From: Halalkalibacter krulwichiae
Lineage (GTDB): Bacteria; Bacillota; Bacilli; Bacillales; Bacillaceae_D
Length of the DNA: 64,000 nt
Direction: 5' to 3'
Assembly (NCBI RefSeq): GCF_002109385.1
Contig: NZ_CP020814.1
Location: 2,441,501 to 2,505,500 of the forward strand
Position numbers and translations under genes: made by a program. Below the pieces are notes generated by a model. The model searched no databases. It was given only the letters and a program-made list of their open reading frames with translations, and had not been told where the DNA came from. This document shows, in pieces, positions 39,735 to 47,653 of the stretch; position 1 is the first letter of the stretch, and every line of letters begins with the position of its first letter.

Positions 39735-40901
39735 CTATTGTCCAAATAATGCAATTGCTTGTTTTCCTAATAAAAAGCTACCTATTGCGTAGGCTTCAAC
39801 TTGATCTCTTACTTTTAACGTACTCGTTGTCGTCCCATCGTAAACTTGTAATTGATATGACTCATACGTTGGTTCTTCTGCAAAAGCTGTACGTAAAAAT
39901 CTAGACGTCTCAGCAAGACCATGGTTACCACGATACATCACTTCATAAAAGGATATAAACCCATGCATTACACCATTATAACGGATGGCCTCAACAGGTA
40001 CTCCATGCTCAAATAATTTCTCAGCATAAGCTTCTCCTTCATCCCTTAATGGATCAAATTCAGCGGTAATTACGATTGCGGGTGGTAATCCGTACAAATT
40101 AGATGCATCTAAAGGTGAAGTATATTCATGGATCCACATTGATTCATCAGGAGTATAAGTTTCACGAGCTCTGAGCATCACGTTTCGAGATAATAAATAA
40201 TAGCCACTATCATATTTCAGTCTAGAGTCAAATTCAATATCTTGAAATGTTGTTAATGGGTACAACAATGCCTGAGCTTTAATATTTGGGCCATTCCGGT
40301 CTCTTGCCATCAACGTTACTACTGTAGCAATATTGCCTCCAGCACTATCACCCGCAACAGCAATATTTTCCACATCACCACCAAGCTCCTCCGCTTGATT
40401 ATACGCCCAAACGAGCGCATCATAACTATCTTCTATCGCAGCTGGAAAAGGATGAGCAGGTGCTACTCTGTATCCAACGGCGATCACTATACTATTAGTT
40501 CTAGCTGCTAACGAGCGAACGATATTGTCATGAGTATGAATATTTCCATACCCTTCCATGAATGCCCCGCCGTGATAATAAAGAATGATCGGATGTGGGC
40601 CTTCTGCTTTAGGTTTGTATATTTTTGAATCAATACTACTTCCATCAGATACTGGAATTTCAATCATCTCACTTGTAAACTTTGAAGTTCCTCTTGAAGA
40701 AAAGAATTTAGGAGCTTTCATGTCAGGAGTTACTAAATTGTGGTGAATTGCATGAAGTAATACCGCAGTTTTAGGCGGTACCTTCCCAGCTTCCGTATGA
40801 GCCAAATAATGAACATAAAGCACAACAAGTAATGAGCTCATAATTAGGCCAAGTGACGCAACCATCATCCATATTCTAAGCTTTTGACATATCCTCTTCA
40901 C
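39735..40901 (-). CDS. Membrane-anchored alpha/beta hydrolase (HSL-type esterase)
   Basis: The 388-residue protein has an N-terminal membrane span, the oxyanion motif YHGGAFMEG and the nucleophile elbow GDSAGGN, which place it in the hormone-sensitive lipase family. Asp in FDPLRDEG and His in GVMHGF complete the triad. GGGGGTGG precedes the GTG start. Its location outside the membrane suggests hydrolysis of small esters. Confidence 0.9.
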   Translation of the reverse strand: MKRICQKLRIWMMVASLGLIMSSLLVVLYVHYLAHTEAGKVPPKTAVLLHAIHHNLVTPDMKAPKFFSSRGTSKFTSEMIEIPVSDGSSIDSKIYKPKAEGPHPIILYYHGGAFMEGYGNIHTHDNIVRSLAARTNSIVIAVGYRVAPAHPFPAAIEDSYDALVWAYNQAEELGGDVENIAVAGDSAGGNIATVVTLMARDRNGPNIKAQALLYPLTTFQDIEFDSRLKYDSGYYLLSRNVMLRARETYTPDESMWIHEYTSPLDASNLYGLPPAIVITAEFDPLRDEGEAYAEKLFEHGVPVEAIRYNGVMHGFISFYEVMYRGNHGLAETSRFLRTAFAEEPTYESYQLQVYDGTTTSTLKVRDQVEAYAIGSFLLGKQAIALFGQ

Positions 40902-41038
40902 TGCGCCACCCCCTTGGTTTTTATTATATCAAAAAAGGATTAGACACGTAAGAGATTCTATCAATATTTTCTGCATTTTTACATAATTCGTATGATTATT
41001 GTATTCACTTGAACCTTTATCGTGATCATGACAACCGT

Positions 41039-41569
41039 TTACTTCCAGTTAGATGAAATAAATTCATCCCTCCCTGATTGTAACCGTTCTTCCTTATATT
41101 CAGTTGGACTTTTTTTATAGAAGTCTTGATGATACTCTTCAGCAATATAGAATGGCTCAGCCTTCCTAATTTCTGTGACAATCGGTTTGTTAAATCGGCC
41201 ACTTTCTTCAACTTGTCTTTTTGAATGTTCTGCAGCTTTTTTTTGCTCATCATTATGGTAAAAGATCGCTGTACGATACTGTGATCCGCGATCATGAAAT
41301 TGACCATCAGGATCTGTTGGATCAATTTGCGGCCAATATAATGATAGAAGTTTTTCGTAAGAGAACTGAGACGGATCGTATGTAATTTGAACTACTTCTA
41401 GATGATCACTTTCTCCGCTTTTAACGTCTTCATAAGTTGGATTTGGAATATGTCCACCCATGTAACCGGATCTCACTTTGATAATACCAGGTTGCTGATC
41501 AAAAGGCTGAACCATACACCAAAAACAACCTCCTGCAAATGTAGCTTTCTCATATTTAGTCTCCTCCAT
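41039..41569 (-). CDS. msrA: Peptide-methionine (S)-S-oxide reductase
   Basis: The start is ATG 41569, with GAAGGG upstream, giving 176 residues. The catalytic Cys15 is in AGGCFWC and the substrate loop GGHIPNPTYEDV and GDHLEVVQI segments follow. It repairs oxidised methionine in the cytoplasm and stands alone. Confidence 0.95.
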   Translation of the reverse strand: MEETKYEKATFAGGCFWCMVQPFDQQPGIIKVRSGYMGGHIPNPTYEDVKSGESDHLEVVQITYDPSQFSYEKLLSLYWPQIDPTDPDGQFHDRGSQYRTAIFYHNDEQKKAAEHSKRQVEESGRFNKPIVTEIRKAEPFYIAEEYHQDFYKKSPTEYKEERLQSGRDEFISSNWK

Positions 41570-41834
41570 ATTCAGCCCTTCTTTCATAATTGGTTACAAA
41601 AGTATATCACAATAAAAATCGTTCTGTCCTAAATTGAGTACTCATTAAAAACATCATTTCAATTAGAATGACAGTAAACCTTTGTAAACTACCAATTCCT
41701 TGTACTTACTCTCTCCTGTTACTAAAGATCCATTCTTCAATTGTTAATTTTTTATAACTAGGTTATCGCCCAAACGATGTGTCGGCAGATGCATAGTATA
41801 ACAGTGGATTTTGATATATAAGGAGGTCATTTAA

Positions 41835-42077
41835 ATGCAACACCAGCCAGCAAGCCATGGGGATGCTACAGCTCGTCCTCAGATGATTTCTAGTGTGGAT
41901 CCTTTTGTGTTTCAAACTCTCCAATCCGTAATGGGTTGCCACATCGTCATTCAAACGACAAAAGGGATCGTCCGGGGTACTGTAACTGATGTTAAACCGG
42001 ACCACGTTGTGATATCAGCACATCACCATACTTTTTTCGTTCGAATTCAAGAAATTGTTTGGATTATGCCTTCATAG
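41835..42077 (+). CDS. DUF2642 family protein (80 aa)
   Basis: The frame starts after AAGGAGG and encodes a Gly/Pro/His-rich head followed by the LQSVMGCHIVIQTTKGIVRG and DVKPDHVVISAH pattern of DUF2642 proteins of spore formers. This C-terminal part looks like a small Sm-like beta barrel. The function of the family is unknown. Confidence 0.85.
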   Translation: MQHQPASHGDATARPQMISSVDPFVFQTLQSVMGCHIVIQTTKGIVRGTVTDVKPDHVVISAHHHTFFVRIQEIVWIMPS

Positions 42078-42083
42078 TAAATA

Positions 42084-42143
42084 AAAAGAGACTGATCCGT
42101 AAGGTGTTTTGTTTACATGTACCTTTTGGAACCAGTCTCTTTT
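42084..42143. terminator. Bidirectional terminator
   Basis: AAAAGAGACTG and CAGTCTCTTTT form an 11-bp stem with a long loop between the convergent DUF2642 and HesB-like genes. Confidence 0.75.
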
Positions 42144-42169
42144 ATTTTGAAAACACTGAATGAACTTAC

Positions 42170-42472
42170 TTATTCCCCTTCATAAACAAATTCAATTTCA
42201 TCATTTTTTCGGCTATATTTCACTTTCAGATCATACCCTTTGAAATACCAAATATCTTCTTCAGAAATATAGAAATGGATTCCATCCACGACCTCTTCCA
42301 CGCCAATATCAGAAGGAATTTCTGTATCATGACTAATTCCTAAAGAAAACCCACTTTGTATCGAACCACAACCACCATATCTTGCAAAAAAGCGGATGTA
42401 CTCTGTTTTTTCATTTAGATTAAACTCTTCTTTAAACCACTGAATTGCCGGTTTTGTAATGTGTATATTCAA
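42170..42472 (-). CDS. HesB/YneR family protein with normal Cys
   Basis: The 100-residue protein belongs to the HesB/IscA-like fold. GGCGSIQSGFSLGISHD is the equivalent of the Cys loop found in A-type carriers, here with one Cys in a GGCG context. YneR-type proteins lack the C-terminal CGC pair of true carriers, as here. It is the standard Cys relative of the two UGA-containing genes at 45.0 and 47.2 kb. Confidence 0.85.
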   Translation of the reverse strand: MNIHITKPAIQWFKEEFNLNEKTEYIRFFARYGGCGSIQSGFSLGISHDTEIPSDIGVEEVVDGIHFYISEEDIWYFKGYDLKVKYSRKNDEIEFVYEGE

Positions 42473-42692
42473 TGAGCTTCACTCCTTTAATCCTCTATAT
42501 GATACCAATTTTAATAAGCATTTGTCTATGTAGAAGAAGGTTTCTCGTTAATAGAGAGCCTATTTAATTACGAATTAAGAAAGCGACGTTCAATATCATA
42601 ACTTCACTCTCCACCATTGCCCCAAAAAAGTTTCTCTCTGTCAACTTTTTTATATCAACGCATACCATATAAAAAAGAGAGGAGTACACAAC

Positions 42693-42800
42693 ATGAGTAT
42701 CGAAAAAAAGACAATCTATTACGCTCAATTGTTTAAAAAGATGGGAATTCTTACAGAAGAACAGAAGAAAGAATTGGTAAAAGCATTAAATGAGAAGTAG
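42693..42800 (+). CDS. Small protein of unknown function (35 aa)
   Basis: MSIEKKTIYYAQLFKKMGIL is followed by a Lys-rich amphipathic helix. AGAGGAG precedes the ATG and a strong hairpin follows the stop. It has the look of a short regulatory peptide such as a Fur- or stress-regulated small protein, but the family is not recognised. Confidence 0.6.
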   Translation: MSIEKKTIYYAQLFKKMGILTEEQKKELVKALNEK

Positions 42801-42803
42801 GAA

Positions 42804-42861
42804 AAGCCTGACCTAATGCATAAAAGACCACCCATCGATCTATAAATATTAGGTCAGGCTT
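42804..42861. terminator. Bidirectional terminator with a 14-bp stem
   Basis: AAGCCTGACCTAAT and its complement flank a 30-nt loop between the 35-residue gene and cheV. Confidence 0.8.
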
Positions 42862-42868
42862 AAGGATA

Positions 42869-43774
42869 CTACAGCAGATAACGATCAATCATTTCTATCA
42901 ATTTCACAATTTCAGGCTTACTAATTTGAACATCCGCACCTACCTTTTCACCTTTATGATATAGATCACTTGTAATTAGAGATGAAAAGATAAAAACAGG
43001 TATATGATTTAGCAATTGATTTTCTTTTATTTTCAACGTTAAATGATGTCCGTCCATTTGAGGCATTTCGATATCAGAGATAATTAAGTCGACATATTGT
43101 TTTACATCTTTCCCCTCTTGTACAAGTTCATTTAAAAAGGTCCAGGCAGCTTTCCCGTTTTCAAAGAATTGTAAGTTGTTATAGCCAGCTTCTGATAATG
43201 TATCTTTTAGTAATTTACGTAAAGTTATTGAATCTTCAGCAATTAATAAACGTTTATCGGAACGTTCACGTGTACCAAGTGACTTTACTTGTTCAACGGA
43301 CAAGCCAGATTCAGGATGAATATCAACAACAATTTTCTCAAAGTCCAAGAGCAGGGCCAAGGTGTCATCAAGCTTAACAATTCCTATTGTTTCCCCAGCC
43401 TCGCCTTGAGATAGCTCAGATGGCTTCTCGATCTGTTCCCACGAAATACGATGAATACGGGATACACTATGTACATGAAAGGCTACTTTTATTTGATTTA
43501 ATTCAGCAATAATAAACTTGTCCTGTTCTGGATACATAGACTTAGGTAAATTAAGAACTTTTGCTAAATCAACGACTGGAATTACTTCCTGACGCAGACG
43601 TATAATACCTTCGACATTTTTGTGAGTGTTAGGTGTAGCTGTAACAGCTATTGGATTAATAATTTCCCTTACTTTCAAAACGTTTATACCAAACGTACTC
43701 TGACCAACTGTAAACATGACAATTTCAAGTTCGTTCGTACCACTATCTAATAGGATGTTGTTTTGTTCCAACAT
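42869..43774 (-). CDS. cheV: Chemotaxis coupling protein CheV
   Basis: The 301-residue protein has a CheW domain at residues 15-155 (EIVMFTVGQSTFGINVLKVREI, GIIRLRQEVIPVVDLAK) and a receiver domain from about 175, with the phosphorylated Asp in LIISDIEMPQMDG and Lys in SKPE. It couples receptors to CheA and takes part in adaptation. It is monocistronic. Confidence 0.95.
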   Translation of the reverse strand: MLEQNNILLDSGTNELEIVMFTVGQSTFGINVLKVREIINPIAVTATPNTHKNVEGIIRLRQEVIPVVDLAKVLNLPKSMYPEQDKFIIAELNQIKVAFHVHSVSRIHRISWEQIEKPSELSQGEAGETIGIVKLDDTLALLLDFEKIVVDIHPESGLSVEQVKSLGTRERSDKRLLIAEDSITLRKLLKDTLSEAGYNNLQFFENGKAAWTFLNELVQEGKDVKQYVDLIISDIEMPQMDGHHLTLKIKENQLLNHIPVFIFSSLITSDLYHKGEKVGADVQISKPEIVKLIEMIDRYLL

Positions 43775-43880
43775 ATTTACCTCCGAAGAATTGATTACCC
43801 TTAACTATTACGAATTACCTATAATTTTATATTTAGCTGTTTAAATCAGCAAGTAGGTTTTTAGGCATAAAATTGACAGA

Positions 43881-43928
43881 ATAAAGGCTACTGATAAAAG
43901 CATTAAAGCCTTTATCAGTAGCCTTTAT
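43881..43928. terminator. Bidirectional terminator
   Basis: An 18-bp perfect stem (ATAAAGGCTACTGATAAA and complement) lies before the SurA-like lipoprotein stop. Confidence 0.85.
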
Positions 43929-43938
43929 TGAAAATTGA

Positions 43939-44694
43939 TTAAATATGAATAGTAATCTCACTATCTTCACGGAGGTTCTCTAATAACTCAACCGTTTGCT
44001 CTTGCTCTCTGTCTCTTACTAAATTGTATTCTAGTTCATCTTTATAATCTTCAAAATCTGGTACTTCTGTTTCTTCATCGACCATAGCTACCCTCTCATC
44101 ATAAGCAGATTGTAACTCCTCTTCAGATGGTGAAGTTACATTAATGTTGGTCTCAATATATTTATCTCGTTTAATGAAATCAATGACATCAGCTCTAAGC
44201 TCTTCCATCGTCACACCTTGCTCGTCCAACAACTCTTGAAGCTGTTCTTCTGTTTCCATTCCCATTTGACCGATAAGTTGCTCAATTTCTTTATCAATTT
44301 CTTCATCCGTTACTTGGATATCTTCTTCATTTGCTGCTTGAATAATGAGTCTTTCATTAATAATTTGTTGAATCAAGCTATCTTCAACCATCTGTAAATA
44401 ACTAGCTCCCTCTTCGCTTTCTAAGTCAAATCCCTGCATCGCAAGCTGAGATGCTTGTTGCTCGAGGTTTGCAACATAAATGTCTTTATTTATATCTTCA
44501 CCGTTTACTGTTGCAATCACATCCGGAATATTTTCTGTATCAAGGATTGCTTCAATATCTTGCTCTGTTGCCACTCCTTCTTCGGGTGCAACAGTCTCTT
44601 CTGTTTGATCTGAATCATCTCCACCACAAGCAGCTAGTCCAAAAGCTAGTGCAATTATACTGACAACCTTTGTCATTTTCTTCAATCTTCTCAA
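43939..44694 (-). CDS. SurA-N-domain lipoprotein (chaperone-like)
   Basis: The 251-residue precursor has a basic head, a short hydrophobic core and the lipobox LAACG. The mature part has an acidic linker, then a SurA N-terminal-like helical domain (VIATVNGEDINKDIYVANLE, IQQIINERLIIQAANEEDI, DEEIDKEIEQLIGQMG). The parvulin PPIase domain of PrsA and SurA is missing, so it is a chaperone-only form. The start is uncertain between two TTG and one ATG within 18 bases. Confidence 0.85.
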   Translation of the reverse strand: MRRLKKMTKVVSIIALAFGLAACGGDDSDQTEETVAPEEGVATEQDIEAILDTENIPDVIATVNGEDINKDIYVANLEQQASQLAMQGFDLESEEGASYLQMVEDSLIQQIINERLIIQAANEEDIQVTDEEIDKEIEQLIGQMGMETEEQLQELLDEQGVTMEELRADVIDFIKRDKYIETNINVTSPSEEELQSAYDERVAMVDEETEVPDFEDYKDELEYNLVRDREQEQTVELLENLREDSEITIHI

Positions 44695-44944
44695 TCCCCT
44701 TTCTTATCTCTAAAACCTGTAGCTATTGTATCACAAACAAAATTGGATTTCAGGTTGGACTATGTCTTAAAGCCTATGGATTTAATAGAAATGACTTAAT
44801 TATGAAAACTTGTGGAAGTGCCTTCTCTTTCAAATGCTTGCTACAAAAGAACCTTAGACAACTAGTAACTCAAGATATCAAAAACTTTGTAATTATCTCG
44901 TTTGACAAAGTCTAGTCAACGAATATTTAGCGTTTATAAAGAAA

Positions 44945-44984
44945 TAGGATGACAGAAAGATTTTTTAACCTTACCGTCATCCTA
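44945..44984 (-). terminator. Terminator of the first HesB-like gene
   Basis: TAGGATGAC and GTCATCCTA form a 9-bp stem followed by T-rich sequence, 13 bp after the HesB-like stop. The stretch 44695-44944 upstream holds no gene. Confidence 0.7.
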
Positions 44985-44997
44985 TCTTCTTATAACC

Positions 44998-45282
44998 TTA
45001 GCAACAATCTTGGCCACCGCCACGCATTACTAGCCCTGCTTGACCATTTTCTTCTTCATAGTCTAAAGTTAGATTTTCTACATGGGGAACTACATCTTTT
45101 TCTATCGCTACCTTAATGCCATTAATAACTTCTTGTTGATCCGATTCTGCCGGCTCATCCAGAGCTAGCCCTAGTTTCGGACCACCTCAACCCATACCGG
45201 CAAATACTACACGAACTGTTTTAAGTCCGTGTTCATTCATCGTCTCTTCAAGAAATGTCTTGGCGCGATCTGTAATGTTCAT
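44998..45282 (-). CDS. HesB-like selenoprotein candidate 1 (in-frame UGA at codon 32)
   Basis: From ATG 45282 (GAGGTGA seven bases upstream) the frame is open for 94 residues except TGA at 45189-45187. It reads MNITDRAKTFLEE, then VVFAGMG, UGA, GGPKLGLALDEP, and a C-terminal GGGQDCC. HesB/IscA-type proteins have Cys at the UGA position (GCGGPKLGLALDEP type). A bSECIS-like hairpin begins 17 nt after the UGA. Downstream codons, length and ribosome site are those of an intact gene. Selenocysteine is therefore the best reading; HesB-like selenoproteins (TIGR01911 type) are an established family. A nonsense mutation is the alternative. Confidence 0.85.
45149..45169 (-). promoter_or_regulatory. Candidate bacterial SECIS hairpin 1
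   Basis: In RNA, GCUAGCUC pairs with GAGCCGGC (one A-C mismatch) around the loop UGGAU. The loop starts 25 nt after the UGA and has a G among its first two bases, matching the bacterial SECIS rules (16-37 nt). Confidence 0.75.
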
Positions 45283-45334
45283 ATCATCACCTCATTTCTT
45301 ACTCACCCTATTATAACGAATTCTTCCAAAAATA

Positions 45335-46267
45335 TCATTTAAGTCGCTCAATTAATTTTTTGAAATTGCCTTTCAAAAACTGATTTAATTGAGTAGATGA
45401 ATAATACTTAGCTAATTCATTTACAAGGTGCTCATACTCCCCACTATGAGATAAATAGGGAATCTTGTCTGTAATTCCATCAAAATCTGAACCAAAGCCA
45501 ATGATATCTTGAGCTCCTAGTGAGCAAAGATGATCGATATGACTCAACACATCTGATATACTAGCATGTTCTTCTTTAACAAAACTAGGACAAAATACAA
45601 CTCCTATATAGCCTTGTTTCTTTATTAATGCCATGATTTGATCATCATTAAGGTTTCTAGGATGATCACATAGCGATCTAGCATTAGAATGAGAAGCGAT
45701 TGGAAATCTAGCTAGCTCCATTACATCCCAAAAGCCTTTGATGCTAAGATGGGATACATCGGTAAGTACACGATTTTTATTATTCAAGCGCACGAGCTCT
45801 TTACCTAGTAGTGTAAGACCAGCTCCTCGTGGTTCTCCTACTCCATCTGCACATAGGTTTGCTTGATTCCAGGTTAACCCCACTGATATCACACCTAATT
45901 GATGCAGAATTTCAAGTTTTGTAAGGTCATCTCCTATTGCATCTACCCCTTCTAGCGTCAGTACTGCTCCTATTTCATCTTCTTTTAATTGCTCCAATTC
46001 GGACCATTGTTTAATATGATGTATTTTCGTACTTGCTCCCAGAACCTTCTTATGAAAAAGTTCGATTTGTTCTAAAACTACTTGGAATTTTTGATCCTGT
46101 TTAATAAATGGTTCTACGAAAATAGCGAATAACTGAACTTTCACATTACCAGTTTTAAGCCTATTTAGATTCGTGTCTAATTCAGGTGATTCAAAATTAC
46201 GACTAGGATCTTCCCAAAGCTTCAATAATGCATCACAATGCGTATCGATAATCCCTAGGTTCATCAT
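45335..46267 (-). CDS. Membrane dipeptidase, M19 family
   Basis: The 310-residue enzyme has the metal motif IDTHCD near residue 8, the Glu in TLEGVDA and histidines in TDVSHLS and ASHSNARSLCDHPRN. M19 dipeptidases cleave dipeptides with D-residues as well as L-residues. No signal peptide is present, so it is cytoplasmic here. AAAGGAGG precedes the start. Confidence 0.92.
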   Translation of the reverse strand: MMNLGIIDTHCDALLKLWEDPSRNFESPELDTNLNRLKTGNVKVQLFAIFVEPFIKQDQKFQVVLEQIELFHKKVLGASTKIHHIKQWSELEQLKEDEIGAVLTLEGVDAIGDDLTKLEILHQLGVISVGLTWNQANLCADGVGEPRGAGLTLLGKELVRLNNKNRVLTDVSHLSIKGFWDVMELARFPIASHSNARSLCDHPRNLNDDQIMALIKKQGYIGVVFCPSFVKEEHASISDVLSHIDHLCSLGAQDIIGFGSDFDGITDKIPYLSHSGEYEHLVNELAKYYSSTQLNQFLKGNFKKLIERLK

Positions 46268-46364
46268 CGTTTCCTCCTTTGAAAATGAGTATTAGACCTT
46301 GCACACTTACTCTCTATCTTCATACATATATACTAATTAATGAATGACAAAGAGGTGACACTGT

Positions 46365-46799
46365 ATGTCTGATCAACAACCTTGGTCAAAAAAACTTCCT
46401 CAAGGATATCAAGACATATTAAAAACAATAGACAGTTTTTTTCAGCAAACATATGAAAACATTCAAGATAACCCTTTGTTCCAGACACCCATTCCAGTCC
46501 ACGTGTTTGAAGACAAAGATAATTACATTATTGAAGCTGAATTACCAGGAGTTGAAAAAAGACAAATAAGTTTAGATATTTATAGGCAAGCCATACGAAT
46601 TCAAGTAACTGAGGATGAACGGACTGAGATTATAGATGAGAAAACAGGGATGCTTGAACGAAGAGGAAGAACTCAAATTAGGCAACGTGTCATCCCAGTT
46701 CCCTTTAATATACAGGAACAAGATGTCAAAGCCTTATACAAAAATGGCTTACTGCGCATTACAATTCCAAACAAGCGCAAAAGAATTCCTATCGAGTAA
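46365..46799 (+). CDS. Hsp20 small heat-shock protein (CotM-like)
   Basis: The 144-residue protein has an alpha-crystallin domain from about residue 45 (PVHVFEDKDNYIIEAELPGV to NGLLRITIPNK), ending in the IPIE/IxI-like tail. The N-terminal part is short. Related proteins occur in spore coats (CotM). It forms a small operon with the YppG-like gene 15 bp downstream. Confidence 0.9.
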   Translation: MSDQQPWSKKLPQGYQDILKTIDSFFQQTYENIQDNPLFQTPIPVHVFEDKDNYIIEAELPGVEKRQISLDIYRQAIRIQVTEDERTEIIDEKTGMLERRGRTQIRQRVIPVPFNIQEQDVKALYKNGLLRITIPNKRKRIPIE

Positions 46800-46813
46800 G
46801 GAGGCAAATAACA

Positions 46814-47155
46814 ATGTTTCAACCAAATTATCAAAGACCTATGAACCCACACTATCCACACCCTCAAAGCTCTTTTCAACAACGACATTACGTAAATCAG
46901 CGCCCTACACAAATGCAAAGGTTCCTACCACAACAGCAGCAGAAACCTTTGCAAACACCTAACAGGCACATGGGCCCACAGCAATTCCAAGGCTATAAGC
47001 CAAGTAAAGCTTCTTTTCTAAAAGCTGCCTTCACAAATGAAAATGGCACCTTTGATATGAATAAAACAGTTAATACTGTTGATCAAGTGATGAAAGCAGT
47101 CAACCAAGTATCACCAATCGTTAAACAAGTTAGTAGTTTCTTTACGAAGAAATAA
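46814..47155 (+). CDS. YppG family protein
   Basis: The 113-residue protein has a Gln/Pro/His-rich head and the C-terminal SKASFLKAAFTNENGTFDMN and VDQVMKAVNQVSPIVKQVSS pattern of the YppG family, which is confined to spore formers. AAGGAGG precedes the start. Probably spore related; the role is not known. Confidence 0.88.
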   Translation: MFQPNYQRPMNPHYPHPQSSFQQRHYVNQRPTQMQRFLPQQQQKPLQTPNRHMGPQQFQGYKPSKASFLKAAFTNENGTFDMNKTVNTVDQVMKAVNQVSPIVKQVSSFFTKK

Positions 47156-47464
47156 TTAGACTCGCTTCATCTGTAACGCATATGCTAAAGTTTGATTTGC
47201 GTTAAGTAGCTTAAGCCCTTGGGATGGTACAAAATCGATCTTTATAAACTGACCAACTTCATCACTAGCTTTTTGATCATAAATAAATAATACACTTTCC
47301 ACTTCGACACGTGCATCTGTTTCCCTCGGCTCATCCAGAGCGAGGTCGTACTCAATCATCGTACTTCATTCAAACGTATCAATCGCTCGAATGCGAATGG
47401 CCTTTTCCATAAGGTCTAATTGATTTAAATACTCAAGGCCGCGATCTGTCACTATTACTTCCAT
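47156..47464 (-). CDS. HesB-like selenoprotein candidate 2 (in-frame UGA at codon 33)
   Basis: From ATG 47464 the frame reads MEVIVTDRGLEYLNQLD, IRIRAIDTFE, UGA at 47368-47366, then STMIEYDLALDEPRETD and a beta-rich tail, 102 residues in all. It aligns with candidate 1 at the start (VTDR/ITDR), at the UGA within one codon, and at LALDEP. A SECIS-like hairpin with the same UGGAU loop follows. The part after the UGA alone (from ATG 47359) has no ribosome site. It may belong to the related CC/Se-motif group rather than to HesB carriers. It is convergent with the yppG-like gene. Confidence 0.8.
47324..47345 (-). promoter_or_regulatory. Candidate bacterial SECIS hairpin 2
   Basis: In RNA, CCUCGCUC pairs with GAGCCGAGG (one bulged C) around UGGAU, and the loop starts 28 nt after the UGA. 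Fifteen bases, GCTCTGGATGAGCCG, are identical to hairpin 1. Confidence 0.78.
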
Positions 47465-47653
47465 TGTAACCCTACCTTTCTTTCAATCTCTCGTATTCTA
47501 GTAATGCGAGAGATTGTTTCATATTCTATTTTCTTTTTTTCTAAAGTCCATACTTTATTCCAAGAGAACACTTGCCTCAAGTGTAATGCTTCCCGACCTT
47601 TTTCGTAAATGTAAATTGGCCTAGTTAAAGTTGGAACTCCAATTTTAACAGAC

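Noticed and set aside
47455..47653. Minus-strand frame between ykuI and the second HesB-like gene (IYIYEKGREALHLRQVF...)
   Set aside because: The frame is open and overlaps the next start, but I see no start codon with a ribosome site after the ykuI stop.
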